Below, piece by piece: positions 52,725-64,000 of a DNA stretch of 64,000 nt (positions are counted from its first letter, which is position 1; every line of letters starts with the position of its first letter). This DNA is from Aquila chrysaetos chrysaetos (taxonomy: Eukaryota; Chordata; Aves; Accipitriformes; Accipitridae). Where the stretch lies: assembly GCF_900496995.4 (NCBI RefSeq), contig NC_044012.1, forward strand, positions 4,278,001 to 4,342,000. Direction: 5' to 3'. A model generated the notes under the pieces. The model was given only the letters and a program-made list of their open reading frames with translations. It made no database searches and had not been told where the DNA came from. Both the position numbers and the translations under genes were made by a program.

Positions 52725-52766
52725 CCCCCCCCCCCAAAAAAAACCCCAAAAACAAAAACCCCCAAG
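52725..52766. repeat. C11 run followed by C/A-rich tract
   Basis: An 11-base C run is followed by A8 and alternating short A and C runs. The complementary strand is G/T-rich, similar in texture to the tracts at 49.4 and 57.6 kb but in the opposite orientation. Confidence 0.8.
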
Positions 52767-53969
52767 TTCTCATTACTTCAAGCTGTATTGCTGCTCATTT
52801 TCAGTGTGCCAGAAATATCTGCTATTGAGGTCTTTCTGACAGGCCTGTTTTTATTATGGACAAAAAGACGTCTACATTTCAGCCTTCCGTTGCATCTGCA
52901 GTCACTATACGGGTAAACTCAAAGGCCTCTTTCACAGAAGGACCATATCTTTTCAACAGGAATGCAGGACATTTTCTTTCCTGCTGAGTATTACCAACCT
53001 TCCCGAGTTACTCATACCATCTAGCTACAGATAATTAACTTCAAGTGTACCATATTGAATGTTTGAAGCCGAATCCATGGCCTTCAGTAAGCAAACCTTC
53101 CGACCCCTGCCCCTGCAGGCAGTGATGGATGCTCCTCACGGAGTGATGCTAAGGGTCAGGCTTTGCAGAGAGGTGGAATTGCAAACTGCTGTTTTTCCGT
53201 CACATAGGGCCCAGACTTGTCAAAACATTCTCCTCTGTTTATGCTCACAAGAAAAGCTCATATACATCCTCCTACTCTCATCTAAGGCATCAACTTCAGC
53301 ACTGTCTTTTAGTCACTACATGCTTGTAAGCCTGCATTCTTATAGTCTTACTTGCTTATAAAAAAAGAGAGGTATTAAGATATCTGCTTTTTCTACAGTG
53401 TACACCTCCAAGGAGGTTTGAAGCATTCTCAGAAGGGATGACAGAACTGGACATGAGACGGAAATATTTGAAAGCTCAATGGAACTGCCTTCTACCTCAA
53501 ATGCTGGCTTGATTAACTTACTGGGAGCCCTTTCTCACCACTGACTTTGCAAAGAGTATGAAGACCTTCAGCATCTCCTTAAGGTGAGATCCAACTCATC
53601 TACTCCACTCACCTGAGTTGGGTGTCAAGCCTAAGGTAGTCATCTGCACTGCCCTCGGCAAGGGACGCAGAGGAGCCTCCAGGGAGCAAGTCATACACTC
53701 TCTTAGCATGGAATAATCACCTTCTGGGCATGCCCGTCTTCCCATTTGCCTATAGAGAGCCAGCTTAAAGAAGACACCTCTCTGAGGACAAGTGAAGTTA
53801 GCTGAATGACTCCACCCTTAACTTCACTTTCATAGAGCATCCTGTATATAGTTAACACCTTTCTGCAGTACGGACACATGATACTGTACACTGACACAGT
53901 ATAAAGATCTGTTTTTCCAAGGGAATAATTGAGGTAAAATAAAAATCCATGTTCTTTACCTGGCTTTTC

Positions 53970-54125
53970 CCACTGATTATGTATGTCACCCTGGGCAAGT
54001 CACTTTATTTCTCTTAGCTTAGTTTCTCCAGTGTTTCATATAAGTGAAAGTAATAAGAGAGCCTCACAACAGCAGTACCCAGTGTAAAATTAATGTCTAC
54101 AGAGAACATTCAATCCTCCCATGAA
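53970..54125 (+). repeat. MIR-like SINE remnant
   Basis: TCACCCTGGGCAAGTCACTT, TATTTCTCTTAGCTTAGTTT and CTCCAGTG follow the sense MIR order (TGACCTTGGGCAAGTCACTT, AATCTCTCTGTGCCTCAGTT, TCCCCATC). The continuation with CTCACAACAG and TAAAATTAATG is weaker. Confidence 0.65.
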
Positions 54126-57100
54126 AAAGGCAAGATCAAGACAAGGCATCACTTACATGGATATTTTTAAAGAAGCAAAGGCATCTCATTCCATTTGACA
54201 GGTATCACAGATTCAGATGAAGTTACTGTGGATTCCAGCACAGTACTTTTCTATAATTATGTAAATTACTCTGGTTACAGCCACTGGATATATTCACATA
54301 AATGACCCTGATTTTTCAGAAACACTCCTCATTTTCAGGTGTAATTTTGCATGCACAATAAACTGTAGATTTCAGAGAAGCACTTTAAGCATCTAAATAT
54401 CAGACTGTGCCTACAAATTGTTTAGACAGACATTTTAATACTGTAATTTGTTAGTGCAATTACTTAAGTAGGGAAGACTGTGTGCAAGGAGGCAGTAAAT
54501 AATTAAGACCACCAAACTACAGCCTAGGGCACCATTTTAAAATCTTTTATCTAATATCTAATTTGGCAAGTGGAGGGAAAAGGTGCTTAAGGAGAACACA
54601 CATAGACAACCAGCACATAAGCCTCCCATTGCACCATACAATCTAGTTTCACTTATTGCTGAAAATAATTTTTGAATGCTCTGATTCTAAAGTTATCAAA
54701 ATTGGCTATTGTAAGTAGTTGAAGCTGCTTGGCTTTTCAAAGCCTCATCAAGTTTTTAAAAACACAGATGGCTGTTCTACAATAAAAAAGAATCTACCTG
54801 CAGTGATGCATTTACACCAGAATAATCAGGCTGTAACAAGAGAAAGAACAAGCCATATATTCAATATGGAAAGTTACATTCATGAACTCTAGTGCTGTCA
54901 GTATAAACAGGTGCTATGCTGAAAGTGTAAAGCCTCATTAATGCATCATTTAATAAAATGTCCCATTTTCATATATTTCAGGTCTTTTTTACATCTTCCA
55001 TAAAGATTTGCTTTTCCAAGTTACTCATCTCAACCCAATGATGTGATAGATCTCGAATCTCAGAAATGGTTCTGACTACAGCAGTTGACAACATAAAACG
55101 CCATACAAAAGAAATACTAAAACCTTTATGTATGTGATTAAGGCTACTCAGAATGCTCCATCTATAGCCCTGAAAATAAAAAGCTTCTTGCTGCTTGAAA
55201 ATGTTGCTCTGGCAGCATTTTAACTCAACAACATTGTAGGAAAAACAAGAGACAAAAAGCCTTCAACAATCCCCCTTGCAGAAAACCCATTAAACACAAC
55301 AAATTTCACAATGTCAAATCAGTAGCTTGCAGCTTTTTCGCAGGCTCAGTATTTGTAGTGGGGAAACTGTCCAAGCCAACAGAGCATGGTACGAGAGGGA
55401 CAGAAAAACCTTGCAGAATCAACGTGGGAGAAATGCTGGAGCCAAAGAAAATGAGAGGCAGTGGGGTGGAGATAAAATCACCGTTTGGAAAGTCACTTCT
55501 CTGTGGCCAATGGAGAAATCCCTTTAGAGTCAGCAAGCTGACAAAACACTGTCTTCTCTACCAAGAGGAGGTGGGCAGTGTTGTCTCTGCCTGCGTATGG
55601 GCACACTAACAGACCTTCAGCCTCAGGACAGGAGGAGGAAAAAGACGACTGGGTTGCTCTGATGCTGTTTCTGGGAAACAACTGATCTATCCCCCAAAAA
55701 GTGAATTGCAGCTTTAAAACCTTAATTTTTCCTCGCCTCCTCAGGTTAAATTAAGCTTCTGAACTGCTTCTGGATGTCTCAGCTTGAAAAGCTTACACCC
55801 TGTAAAGCTCAAGAACTCTGGATTTTGAGATGCAAGATCCCCAAGTATTTCAGGTCTTTAAACAGGAATTTTGTCAAGAAGTCTTCACCTTCTGTATTTT
55901 CCACAAAATCTTTGTAGCAAGATGATCAGTAACTTTCTGTAAGTATATTTTGATTTCACAAGGCTTAGATTTAATTGCCTGGTAGAAAATTCAAACTTAA
56001 ATCCTGCTTCCGGATCATCTCCATTTTCCTGTGGAGCTGCAATACCTGAACAGCTCTTCAGTTGTTTCTTGCTTTGTCTTTCTACATTCCCCTTGGTGGG
56101 CTAGGGCTCCACACAGGCCTGACACATGACAAAGTTGGACTTCTATAAATTCTCACTGCCATCATGTCTCTTTTCCTACCAAAATCAGAAGCAAAATTCC
56201 CCTGACTTCATGTAGGAGTTATACTAAAGACATCTTCAAATTCAGAGAAAGGCAAAAATGACCAATCCAAGGAAACTGAAATACTTCAGAGATAAGTTCA
56301 AAATGTAGTGCAATAAGCAGATACCTATTTTGGCAAGGTAGTGTAGAAAGTCTATAGATGTAATTAGAATAGTAGATATTTCTGTTGTATCTGCATAAGA
56401 ATGCTCTTTATCTTGTTATCAACAGTAATTGTTTCTTTATGAGACTTCATAAATCTAAGTTACCTATACCACCTTGTCTAGATTCACTGATGTCTGATAA
56501 TGCTGCTGGACTTACGTTGCAGCCTTTTCCACTGTAAGGTTATCCACTTGGCTTCCTTCTCCCTGCTCAACTGCCTATTTTTGCAGAAGCGTTAACAGAA
56601 AATATCACTGATGCCACCATATCTCTATCAAGTTTCACTGAAAATAGCTAATAGGATCAAAAGTTATTAGAATAACAAAGAAGAGACAGTGAATTCATAA
56701 ATCTTGTTCCTTTAAGAAACCAAAATAAAAGAGATAATATGCTGTATTAAATAAAAAATCCTGTACCAGAAATTGATTATTTCACCTGTTGATGATAATG
56801 ATTGACGATAACATGTATTTTAAGAAGTGCCTTTCAGTCAGTTTCCTTGAGGGGGTGGATTCTCATTGCTTAAAGTTACAATGTTAAGCTGTGGTGTCCC
56901 AATAATTAAGAGAGCAGCTCCTAATTTAATGAGCTAAGAATCTTTCATTGAAATGAGGATAAATAGATGGATCAAAAAGAAGATATCTTTTGTTTAAACA
57001 GAGATCACGATCATCTAGCAGGTACAGCAGAAATATTCTGGCACTCATTACAGCTGGGCATATATTTGTTTGAAGTCACACATAGCTCCCTTTAGGATAT

Positions 57101-57643
57101 GAGAATTTTCCTTCTATTAACTCCTTGTGTGCTGCACTCTTATAAATAACCAGAGATTGATGTTTTAAACTTTCTTATAATAAAAATTCTGAAGACTTCT
57201 AGACACAAGCATATCATTAACTCATACCTTAATACTTAATTGAAGAGTCAGTTAAATAATGCTATATTAAGAGGGGGGAAAAGCCAGAGAGTTATTTGCA
57301 AAGTATTCAGAGATCTTAAAGTGACATCGAAAGTGGTACTGCATTACTACAAATTTTGCTAGCCAAATCCACACCCACCCTCTGATGAATGAAACTCACA
57401 GTAACATGGACAGTGTTGCTTAACCGTCACACTACCCAGAAGTTGTCACATTTTGTACAGTGTGCTTGTCATGTTTCTCTATCTTAAAGTATAGTATTCC
57501 CTTTTATCCTCACGTCTCAAGGTAAAAATAAACAGAATTCATCTGCCACTCACATAACCTTTTCTTCTCTCTTAGATCAGGTGTCCTTGGAATGTTAGCA
57601 CCTACTCACAGTAGCTAATGAAAATATCTTCAGGCAGTTTGTT

Positions 57644-57670
57644 GGGTTTGGGGATGGGGGTTGGGGAGGG
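57644..57670 (+). repeat. Strong G-quadruplex motif
   Basis: Five G-tracts (3, 4, 5, 4 and 3 G) are separated by TTT, AT, TT and A. These short loops make it one of the most stable-looking quadruplex motifs in the window. A T-rich, G/T stretch continues to about 57721. Confidence 0.8.
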
Positions 57671-58749
57671 ATGTTCGGGTTTTTTGTTGTTCTTGTTGGT
57701 TTTTGTTTGGTTGGGTTTTTTAGCATCATTTATTTAGGGTTATCTGCTTGTCCTCAAACTAAGCCAGGAACATTCTACGTTGAAGTTACCAACCTTTTCT
57801 TGATAATGATCCAGGACAAATTCCTGCACAGCTTTTTCATTTGCTTCCTTCATTTCCTTAAAGAAAAAAAAGGGGCATCTTTAACACAACTGAAGCCAGT
57901 CCATAGCTGGCTGTTCTATGTGTTCTAATGTCTAGGAGACTCAGAATCAAGGCACATCATGTTAACAAAACCTCATGAGAGAATCATTAGCCCCAAGGAG
58001 CCTGCCATATCAGAGGAAAAACATGCAGAGGAGGGGGGAAGTGGACACACTACAGAAAGATATAACATGCTTGAAGGAGGAGAAAACAACACGATGCAAG
58101 AGCTTTAGGGTCCCTACAAGTATTTCTGGGAAATTCTTTTTTTGCTAGACAATCCATGAACAGTTTGTATCTATATTCCATCTTGTAAGAATTGCTTCAG
58201 TCTTAAAGCACCAGAAATGTTTCACACCATTTCCTCTGCAGGGACTTTCTGTCATGTCACTACAGACTGAAAAGGAAAAGAGAGGCAAGTATGTGTTATG
58301 CAGAAACCATTACTTTAGGTAAAGTAGCAGTTCTATTTTAGTGTGAACCATTCATATTTTTCAAATAGAAGAAAAGATGTTTCCTTAAAAATAGGGCTCT
58401 TAAAAACAGATAGCTGACATACACTTTGGTTCAGTGTGTGACTTTTCTTGGCAAATAGAGATAATTTTTACCTTTTAGCTGAAGTATTTGGGGGTGGGGG
58501 GAAGGCAATGAAGTGTCCTTAACCCTGATAAATCTTTTAAGTAACAGTAGCATGAGCAGAGCTGCAGACAGACTTCAGCACAAAGACGAGGCCCACAACC
58601 AGAACAATTCTTGCTAAAGTACAATCTTTGATAATGACTATTAAGAACAAATAAAACAAACACAACAGGAAAGGTTAACACCTCCTTTGCTAGCATTTTC
58701 CTAAGGTTTATTCTTTTGTGCAAAATGCTTAAATCATGCTGAATGCTAT

Positions 58750-59120
58750 TTTTACTTTAAATATAATCAGGGAGAATGAGAAACTAATATTCCCAAATTG
58801 CAATTATGAAAGAAAGTATGTAACGTTTTAGGTGCTTCATTTAGAGAACTCTCCAGGTTAATTACATGATTTTTCTAATGAAGATATTTCCATGAATACT
58901 TAGGATTGTTGCATTCATCTCATTTGGTAATGAATAGATTGATACGCAGATGATTTCAGCATTTCATTAAAATAGCTGCAGAATAAATGCTGAAATTCAT
59001 TCAAGTGAATTGAGAATGCTAGTTCCAATTATGCTGCTTCCCAAGTTTAATTAATAAGTTGTATTGTTACAATTAATCATCGTCAGATGGTTATGAAAAG
59101 TGAGTTTTTATGATCTGAAT
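58750..59120. other. Candidate conserved non-coding element with hairpin
   Basis: This repeat-free, frame-free stretch is dense in TAAT-type homeodomain cores (GGTTAATTACATG, TTTGGTAATGAATAG, TTTAATTAATAAG, ACAATTAATCATCG). It includes a perfect 12-base inverted repeat, ATTTCAGCATTT (58953-58964) against 58985-58996, around a 20-base loop with three more possible pairs. The combination resembles deeply conserved developmental enhancers, but conservation cannot be seen from one sequence. Confidence 0.35.
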
Positions 59121-60226
59121 GCTTTCTAAATGCGCACTGTGATACATCTATATCATTCAAGTCCACGTGCAGTAAATCAAGCAATATTTACAATAATATC
59201 TAAGTACATGGTATAGCAACTATGAAGCTGCTGTGAAACTCTTTATGTTGAACCTATGCTAACCTGCTTTTTGGAGCAGCTTTATCTAGATGCCCACCTT
59301 AATGATGTCATTTACTGTAATAGGAAGTTGTGTGTAAAATAAGCAGGACTGGGGCCCCAGGATCATCTCCTGCCAGAGCAGGACCATAGAAAATGGAACG
59401 CAAAGTTTGAAAGATCAAGGGGTACGATAATTGAATGACCTTTGTATTGGGTTGCTGAGTTTGCCCATATACACGAATGAGCAAAGGAACAAAGACAGGC
59501 AGACAACCCCAGTATCTCATCAGAGCAAAGGGAACACCTTGACCCTGCTCCTCCCTGGGCTATCAGAGGACAGTCAGGCCATGACCCGCGTGTGTTACTC
59601 ACTACGTCAATCAGCAGTAGAGATTTTCCCCCATCACAGGTAAGCAGGTGTCTGTTCAGTACACTTACATGGCCATGCCCTGCACCTCATCACAGCAAAC
59701 GCTCCTGTCTTTTGTTCAGCTCCATTTCCATTTATTTTCCTGGGTGAGGGGCTCTCAGAGCTGTGCTTATATGGAAGACTGAGTGTCAGCCACTAAAGAT
59801 AGGGCCACGGGTAGTACAGGTCCATGTGCTTCAGATACAGCGACCTGAGGGACTAGACTACATGCACATCGTGTGGGTGTGCATGTTGTGTGTGTATTTG
59901 CTAGTGAGCATCAAGTTAGATCCGCAAATGGGATAAGAGGCTTGAGAGCCAAGTATTGGAGTAGCCATAAGTCTCGGCTGGATACTGGAGAAAACAGGTG
60001 ATCTAAGAGTAGCCAGTGACATGCATTTGCACATCTGTGTGTGTTTCTCTCTCTGCATGGGGCAACAGGGAGATCAGAGGATCCAGGGGCTAGCTACCAG
60101 ATAGACTGTCTAAGACCAAGTACTGAAGGGATCTATATCACACCTAGGTATATGTTTTCCACTAACAGGCTTTCATCCTCATCAGCGGTGTTGCTTGTGT
60201 TGATCAGGGGTGGCCAGCCAAGCCAC

Positions 60227-60244
60227 ATGCACGTGCATTTGCAT
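60227..60244. promoter_or_regulatory. Palindromic E-box overlapping a POU octamer
   Basis: ATGCACGTGCAT (60227-60238) is a perfect 12-base palindrome centred on CACGTG. It overlaps ATTTGCAT (60237-60244), the octamer bound by POU/OCT proteins. The composite is notable, but no gene is close and the function is unknown. Confidence 0.35.
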
Positions 60245-61559
60245 GCATGTCTGGTGGGAAAACAGGCTCAGCATCACTCCTGGCTGGACCTGGCGACACA
60301 GAGCCCGTTAGGCTACTGTACTTGGCAACTCCTAACACCAGTTATTTCAACTGGCCCTGCTCAAAACAGCTCTAATTGCGTCTAGGGGAGCAGGCAAAAC
60401 TTGTATGGATAATATTTGTTAAAGGAAACCAGGAACTCTCCCCAACAGGTTTCTTTTCTATTATTTTCTCCACGTGCATGAGGAAGCAGAGAATTTGCAA
60501 ACTCCTCCCAGCATCTGCTAAGAGTCCTGGCTAACCAACCATGCACAGAGCCTGGCCATTTCCAGGCACCTCCACAACTGCTGCTTCTGGCCTTCTATCT
60601 TTCTTAAAACCAGCTCTTCTCACTGTTTCTTACCTGTCCAATTTCTCCCCTCCCTTTAATTTATGTCATAGCCATAAGAGTAGTGAAAGCACTTCAGAAT
60701 ACAGTTTACCATGATACCCATTACTTTTCTAGAACTGGAGCAGTAAAAGTTGTACTGTCATTCTCAATTGAGGGCTTATTTCTAACTGTAAAACAAGTGA
60801 CCTTCTTTTGACCTGCTAAGAAAGCATTTGGTTTTCTACTTTACCTGGTCATTCTACAGCTTTCAAACCCCCCATCCTTTATGGTGTATTAAAAGAAAAC
60901 CTCCTTTTGACACTGCATCTGAAAATGAGTTTTAAGAACTTTTCGCTGATAATAAACCAAGGACCTGATCTAAGGGCCAGAGATGTCAATAGAAAGACTT
61001 CCATTTGTACATTTCAGTGGGCTTTAGATCACAACTTTGGTTTTCCATGTGTACCTTTGTCACAGTTCCACATAACTGAGGGACTTGCATTATGAAGAAA
61101 CAACAGTATCAAAATCTGAAGTAAAAATAAAATTTGTTGAATTTTTCTTTTTTACGAGTTGAATCTCCAAGAGTATTACAATTGAAGGAGGTTATTTCAG
61201 ATTCCCTTCCTTTTTTATTTCCAATTACAGTTAAGATATTAAATAACACCGAACTACAGGCTCTTCTCCGAAGATCAAAGATAAATTGCTTTCATTAGAT
61301 TCTGATTGGTTGAATACAAAAACTGTGTAATGTTTACACATACCTTGATCTGCAAAGAACACTGACGTTTCTTTTCTGCACCAGAGTGATACAGGGTTAT
61401 CTAATAATGTTCCTTAAAACGAGGTAGTGTGTTCTTCATTTCAAAACTGCCATAATTTGAGAGCTCCTGGTCCTGTAATTGCTTTAAGGATGATCTGTTA
61501 GCACTGTGTTGTTTTGGCATGCTATTTATTTTGGAGTGGACTTGGAAAAGCAAAGGTAA

Positions 61560-61720
61560 CTTGAATAACTAAGCCGAAGTTATTATCTAATAATGATTTT
61601 TGTTTGAAGGTTTAGGCCAAATTAATTTTAACACCACAGTGATTTATTCTGGGATGCCTTTGTGCTGCATGTGATCATATTATTACTATAAAAATTATTT
61701 GGTGATGAAAAATATATCTA
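61560..61720. other. AT-rich stretch, candidate conserved element
   Basis: It contains repeated TAATGATTTTTG, AAATTAATTTTAAC and ATTATTACTATAAA-type motifs without a repeat family or open frame. This is the same texture as 58750-59120. Weak support. Confidence 0.2.
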
Positions 61721-63169
61721 TTTCTAATAAATCAAACTATCATTGGCAACTTTTCATTCTGGTCAGAAATTACTTGATATATATAATTCAAATGTTCTTA
61801 ATTCTTGCCTCAAAACTGACTACTGAAAAAGAAATGGAGACTACACAAGGGTTACTGCTTTCATAATTGTGAAAATAAAAAAGTTACATAGGAAAAATAT
61901 GGATTCTTTTATGCAAAACTTTGAAAAGGAGGAAGAGAAGAAAAAAATCCCTCCCACCCTTTCCCCAAGCTTGGCTGGGTATACACATTTTTATCTACCT
62001 TCTTGTTAAACTGCTCAAGAGGTTGAGATTTTTGGCCCATGTATCATGACTCCTGACAATACTTTGCAAACCATGATATAATCATCATCTTAAGATCTCC
62101 ACAGAAATGCTGCCTGGCTAACAGGTGTGCAAAGCAAGATTTTTACTCTTGCAATCCTCACAATTCCCTTTGATCTCTTCTGGAATCCTCACATCAGACA
62201 AGTTAAAAGTGACCCAGCCAAAGTGAGGCTTTGCTGCATGACACGATACTCCAGTCCTTCATCGCTTCTACAGTCTTTTAGAAGTAAATGCTTGCTTTAA
62301 AGTTGTTAACATATAATTTAGGTTCCCATTATCAGATTTGCTACTGGAACAGACCAAATAGGTATCTGGTTTTGATATTTCATACACAGGTCTGCTAAAG
62401 GTCAAGCTACAATATTTTAGAACAACTTTAATATATTCCAAAGATCTGACTGTAAGAGAATTCCTTGGCTAAAGTATCCCTACCATGATTTCTAGATTTA
62501 AATGTTCATTTACAGGAGCTTCTGGATGAAGCATTAAGTAAGGGTTGAGGAGGCAGAAGACATTACACTTCAATAAGACCTCAGTTTAAACAACTATTCA
62601 GTCATAAAAATACAAAGTAAGAACAATAAGGACTTCACTTCTAACAGGTATCTTTTAAGACAGTGAGGAAACAAGTGTTCTGCAGAATACACACCACACT
62701 CGGTCTTGCCTAGGCACTTTTTTAGATACACAAAGTATAGGTAGTTTGGCAACAAAGCAAGCTTGCTTTAAATATTTTTCACCCAGAGGAAGGGAACTTG
62801 CCAGTACAAAGTTTGATGGTATTGCCTCATTCAAGAAATATAGCTTCTTCTCCCTAATAAGCAAGGGCAGTCCAGCAAGCCCACCACTGACTAAGATGAC
62901 TGGTCTTTAATAACCACTTCTCTACATTTTATACTAGGTATTGGTGACCTAAGATGCACAGTCAAGTTCCAGAAACATTCAATCAAGTCCAGGAAGCGTA
63001 GCACCTTGATCATACCAAAACGATATAAACTGAGAATTTACCTTCTACAGCAGTTCCTGCAGGTCATTTACGCTAAAATGCGTTCCAAACCATTAGTATA
63101 GTATATGAGAGGAGACCTACATTTCTGGGAAGCTCTATTATAAAAAATAATAATAAAAAGTGATCGTTT

Positions 63170-63300
63170 TGTGATGGCTCTCCACATTAATTGGTTGATG
63201 TGGAAAAGGATGTGCAATCAAACCACATCACAGCACTATGATTTTTTAATTAAACAATAAATTAACAGTGTGGAGATCAATACTCAATTCCATTTGAAAA
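63170..63300. other. AT-rich stretch with alternative hairpins
   Basis: TCCACAT (63181-63187) pairs with ATGTGGA (63198-63204). TGATGTGG, which overlaps the right arm, can also pair with CCACATCA about 30 bases further on (63223-63230). Several TTAATTAAA-type cores follow. A candidate regulatory element, by texture only. Confidence 0.25.
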
Positions 63301-64000
63301 TGCCAGATGGGTTTGAATTCAGAAAAGGTCACACACATTGTAGATTAGCTCTCCTGAAATAATTAGTAAAAGAAGATGCAGTCTAGCCTCTTAATTTGGA
63401 GCACATTTTGAAAAATGTGAGTAATTACTTATTTTCAGTATTAGGAAATTAATACAAAGATTATTGAAAGGCTGGAAATTTTACAACAGCTTGAAAAATG
63501 TGAACTGAGGGTTGCAAGATGGATGCTACGTTCAAAGGAAAAATGTAAAGCTAGCTGGGCAGAAATGGGAGAGGGATGAGGTGTTTGCACTTTTGTTCTC
63601 ACCTCCTTTAAAAGAACTATCCAGCATAGATGTGCAATTTCAAGCCCTATAGAATTTCTTCTTTTCAGAAATGAACAGCCAAGATCAAGCTTATGTATTT
63701 AAGCAAAAGAATAGGCAAATAGAAAAATGGCAGGAAGGAAGCTAAATAAAATTATAAACAAATACCACCCATGGGATCTCAAGTGATCTGGCTACCTTAT
63801 TTTTATAAATATTGAGATTGAAAAAGCAATTCTCCTAGATGCTACAGTGTTTGATATGCTATATTTTACTACATATATAATGGCTACAAGGAAAATCATA
63901 TTACCAACATCAGTTTTCCCATCTACCTGCGTGAACAGCATTCCAACAAGGCTGAGATCCAAACTATAGATAATTTGATCCAGAGACACCAAAAGCACCA

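Larger units (their letters stand above)
47216..58749. other. Intergenic DNA, no supported gene
   Basis: AT-rich, non-coding sequence with only short open frames (100 codons or fewer). It contains MIR-like remnants (48815-48910, 51400-51530, 53970-54125), two G/T-rich quadruplex-prone tracts, a (TA)-rich tract at 51940-51968 and a C-run/A-run at 52725-52766. Confidence 0.5.
59121..64000. other. Intergenic DNA, no supported gene
   Basis: Non-coding, mostly AT-rich. The part at 59.3-60.6 kb is somewhat more GC-rich and contains a GT-rich patch (59871-59900) and a palindromic E-box beside an octamer (60227-60244). TAAT-rich stretches at 61560-61720 and 63170-63300 may be conserved elements. No exon was recognised and no gene runs off the right edge that I can show. 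Confidence 0.5.

Noticed and set aside
26571-64000. MLYCD first exon
   Set aside because: No GC-rich CpG island or recognisable decarboxylase sequence occurs downstream of HSBP1 in this window.
1-64000. tRNA, rRNA, CRISPR array or prokaryotic operon
   Set aside because: Nothing with the required structure was seen, and the sequence is clearly vertebrate nuclear DNA.

Overview
This is vertebrate nuclear DNA, most likely from a bird (less likely another sauropsid). Reasons: a spliced vertebrate gene with a CpG-island promoter, AT-rich and repeat-poor flanks, one decayed CR1-type LINE tail, and several old amniote MIR-like SINE fragments. No bacterial, phage or organellar features were seen.

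The only protein-coding gene I can support is HSBP1 (heat shock factor binding protein 1) on the + strand. Its three coding exons are 22517-22561, 23266-23332 and 23527-23645, and they encode 76 residues. A CpG island with a compact ZNF143-like, CTCGCGAG and ETS-site promoter precedes it. Intron 1 is an ordinary GT-AG intron. Intron 2 is a textbook U12-type AT-AC (minor spliceosome) intron, with the donor ATATCCTTT, the branch site TCCTTAAC and a terminal AC. The protein reading frame is restored only if the AC end is used. A third intron probably begins one base after the stop codon, giving a non-coding last exon from 25124 to a poly(A) signal at 25363. Two further AATAAA signals near 26.4-26.6 kb could give a longer 3' UTR.

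Layout: 1-21.3 kb is AT-rich non-coding DNA with no supported exon. A CpG-dense patch lies at 21.29-21.48 kb, the CpG island and promoter at about 22.1-22.8 kb, and HSBP1 at 22.4-25.4 kb (possibly to 26.6 kb). From 26.6 to 64 kb the DNA is again non-coding. It contains MIR-like and CR1 fragments, a diverged direct duplication at 38.0/38.5 kb, two G-quadruplex-prone G/T tracts, and several TAAT-rich stretches that look like conserved non-coding elements. In other amniotes HSBP1 lies between CDH13 and MLYCD. I found no exon of either, so the flanks are probably the intergenic spaces between them.

Nearly all open reading frames of 60-170 codons in this window are what chance gives in 64 kb, and I do not annotate them as genes. 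I did not find an undescribed multigene system. The strongest signal is the minor-class intron inside HSBP1.
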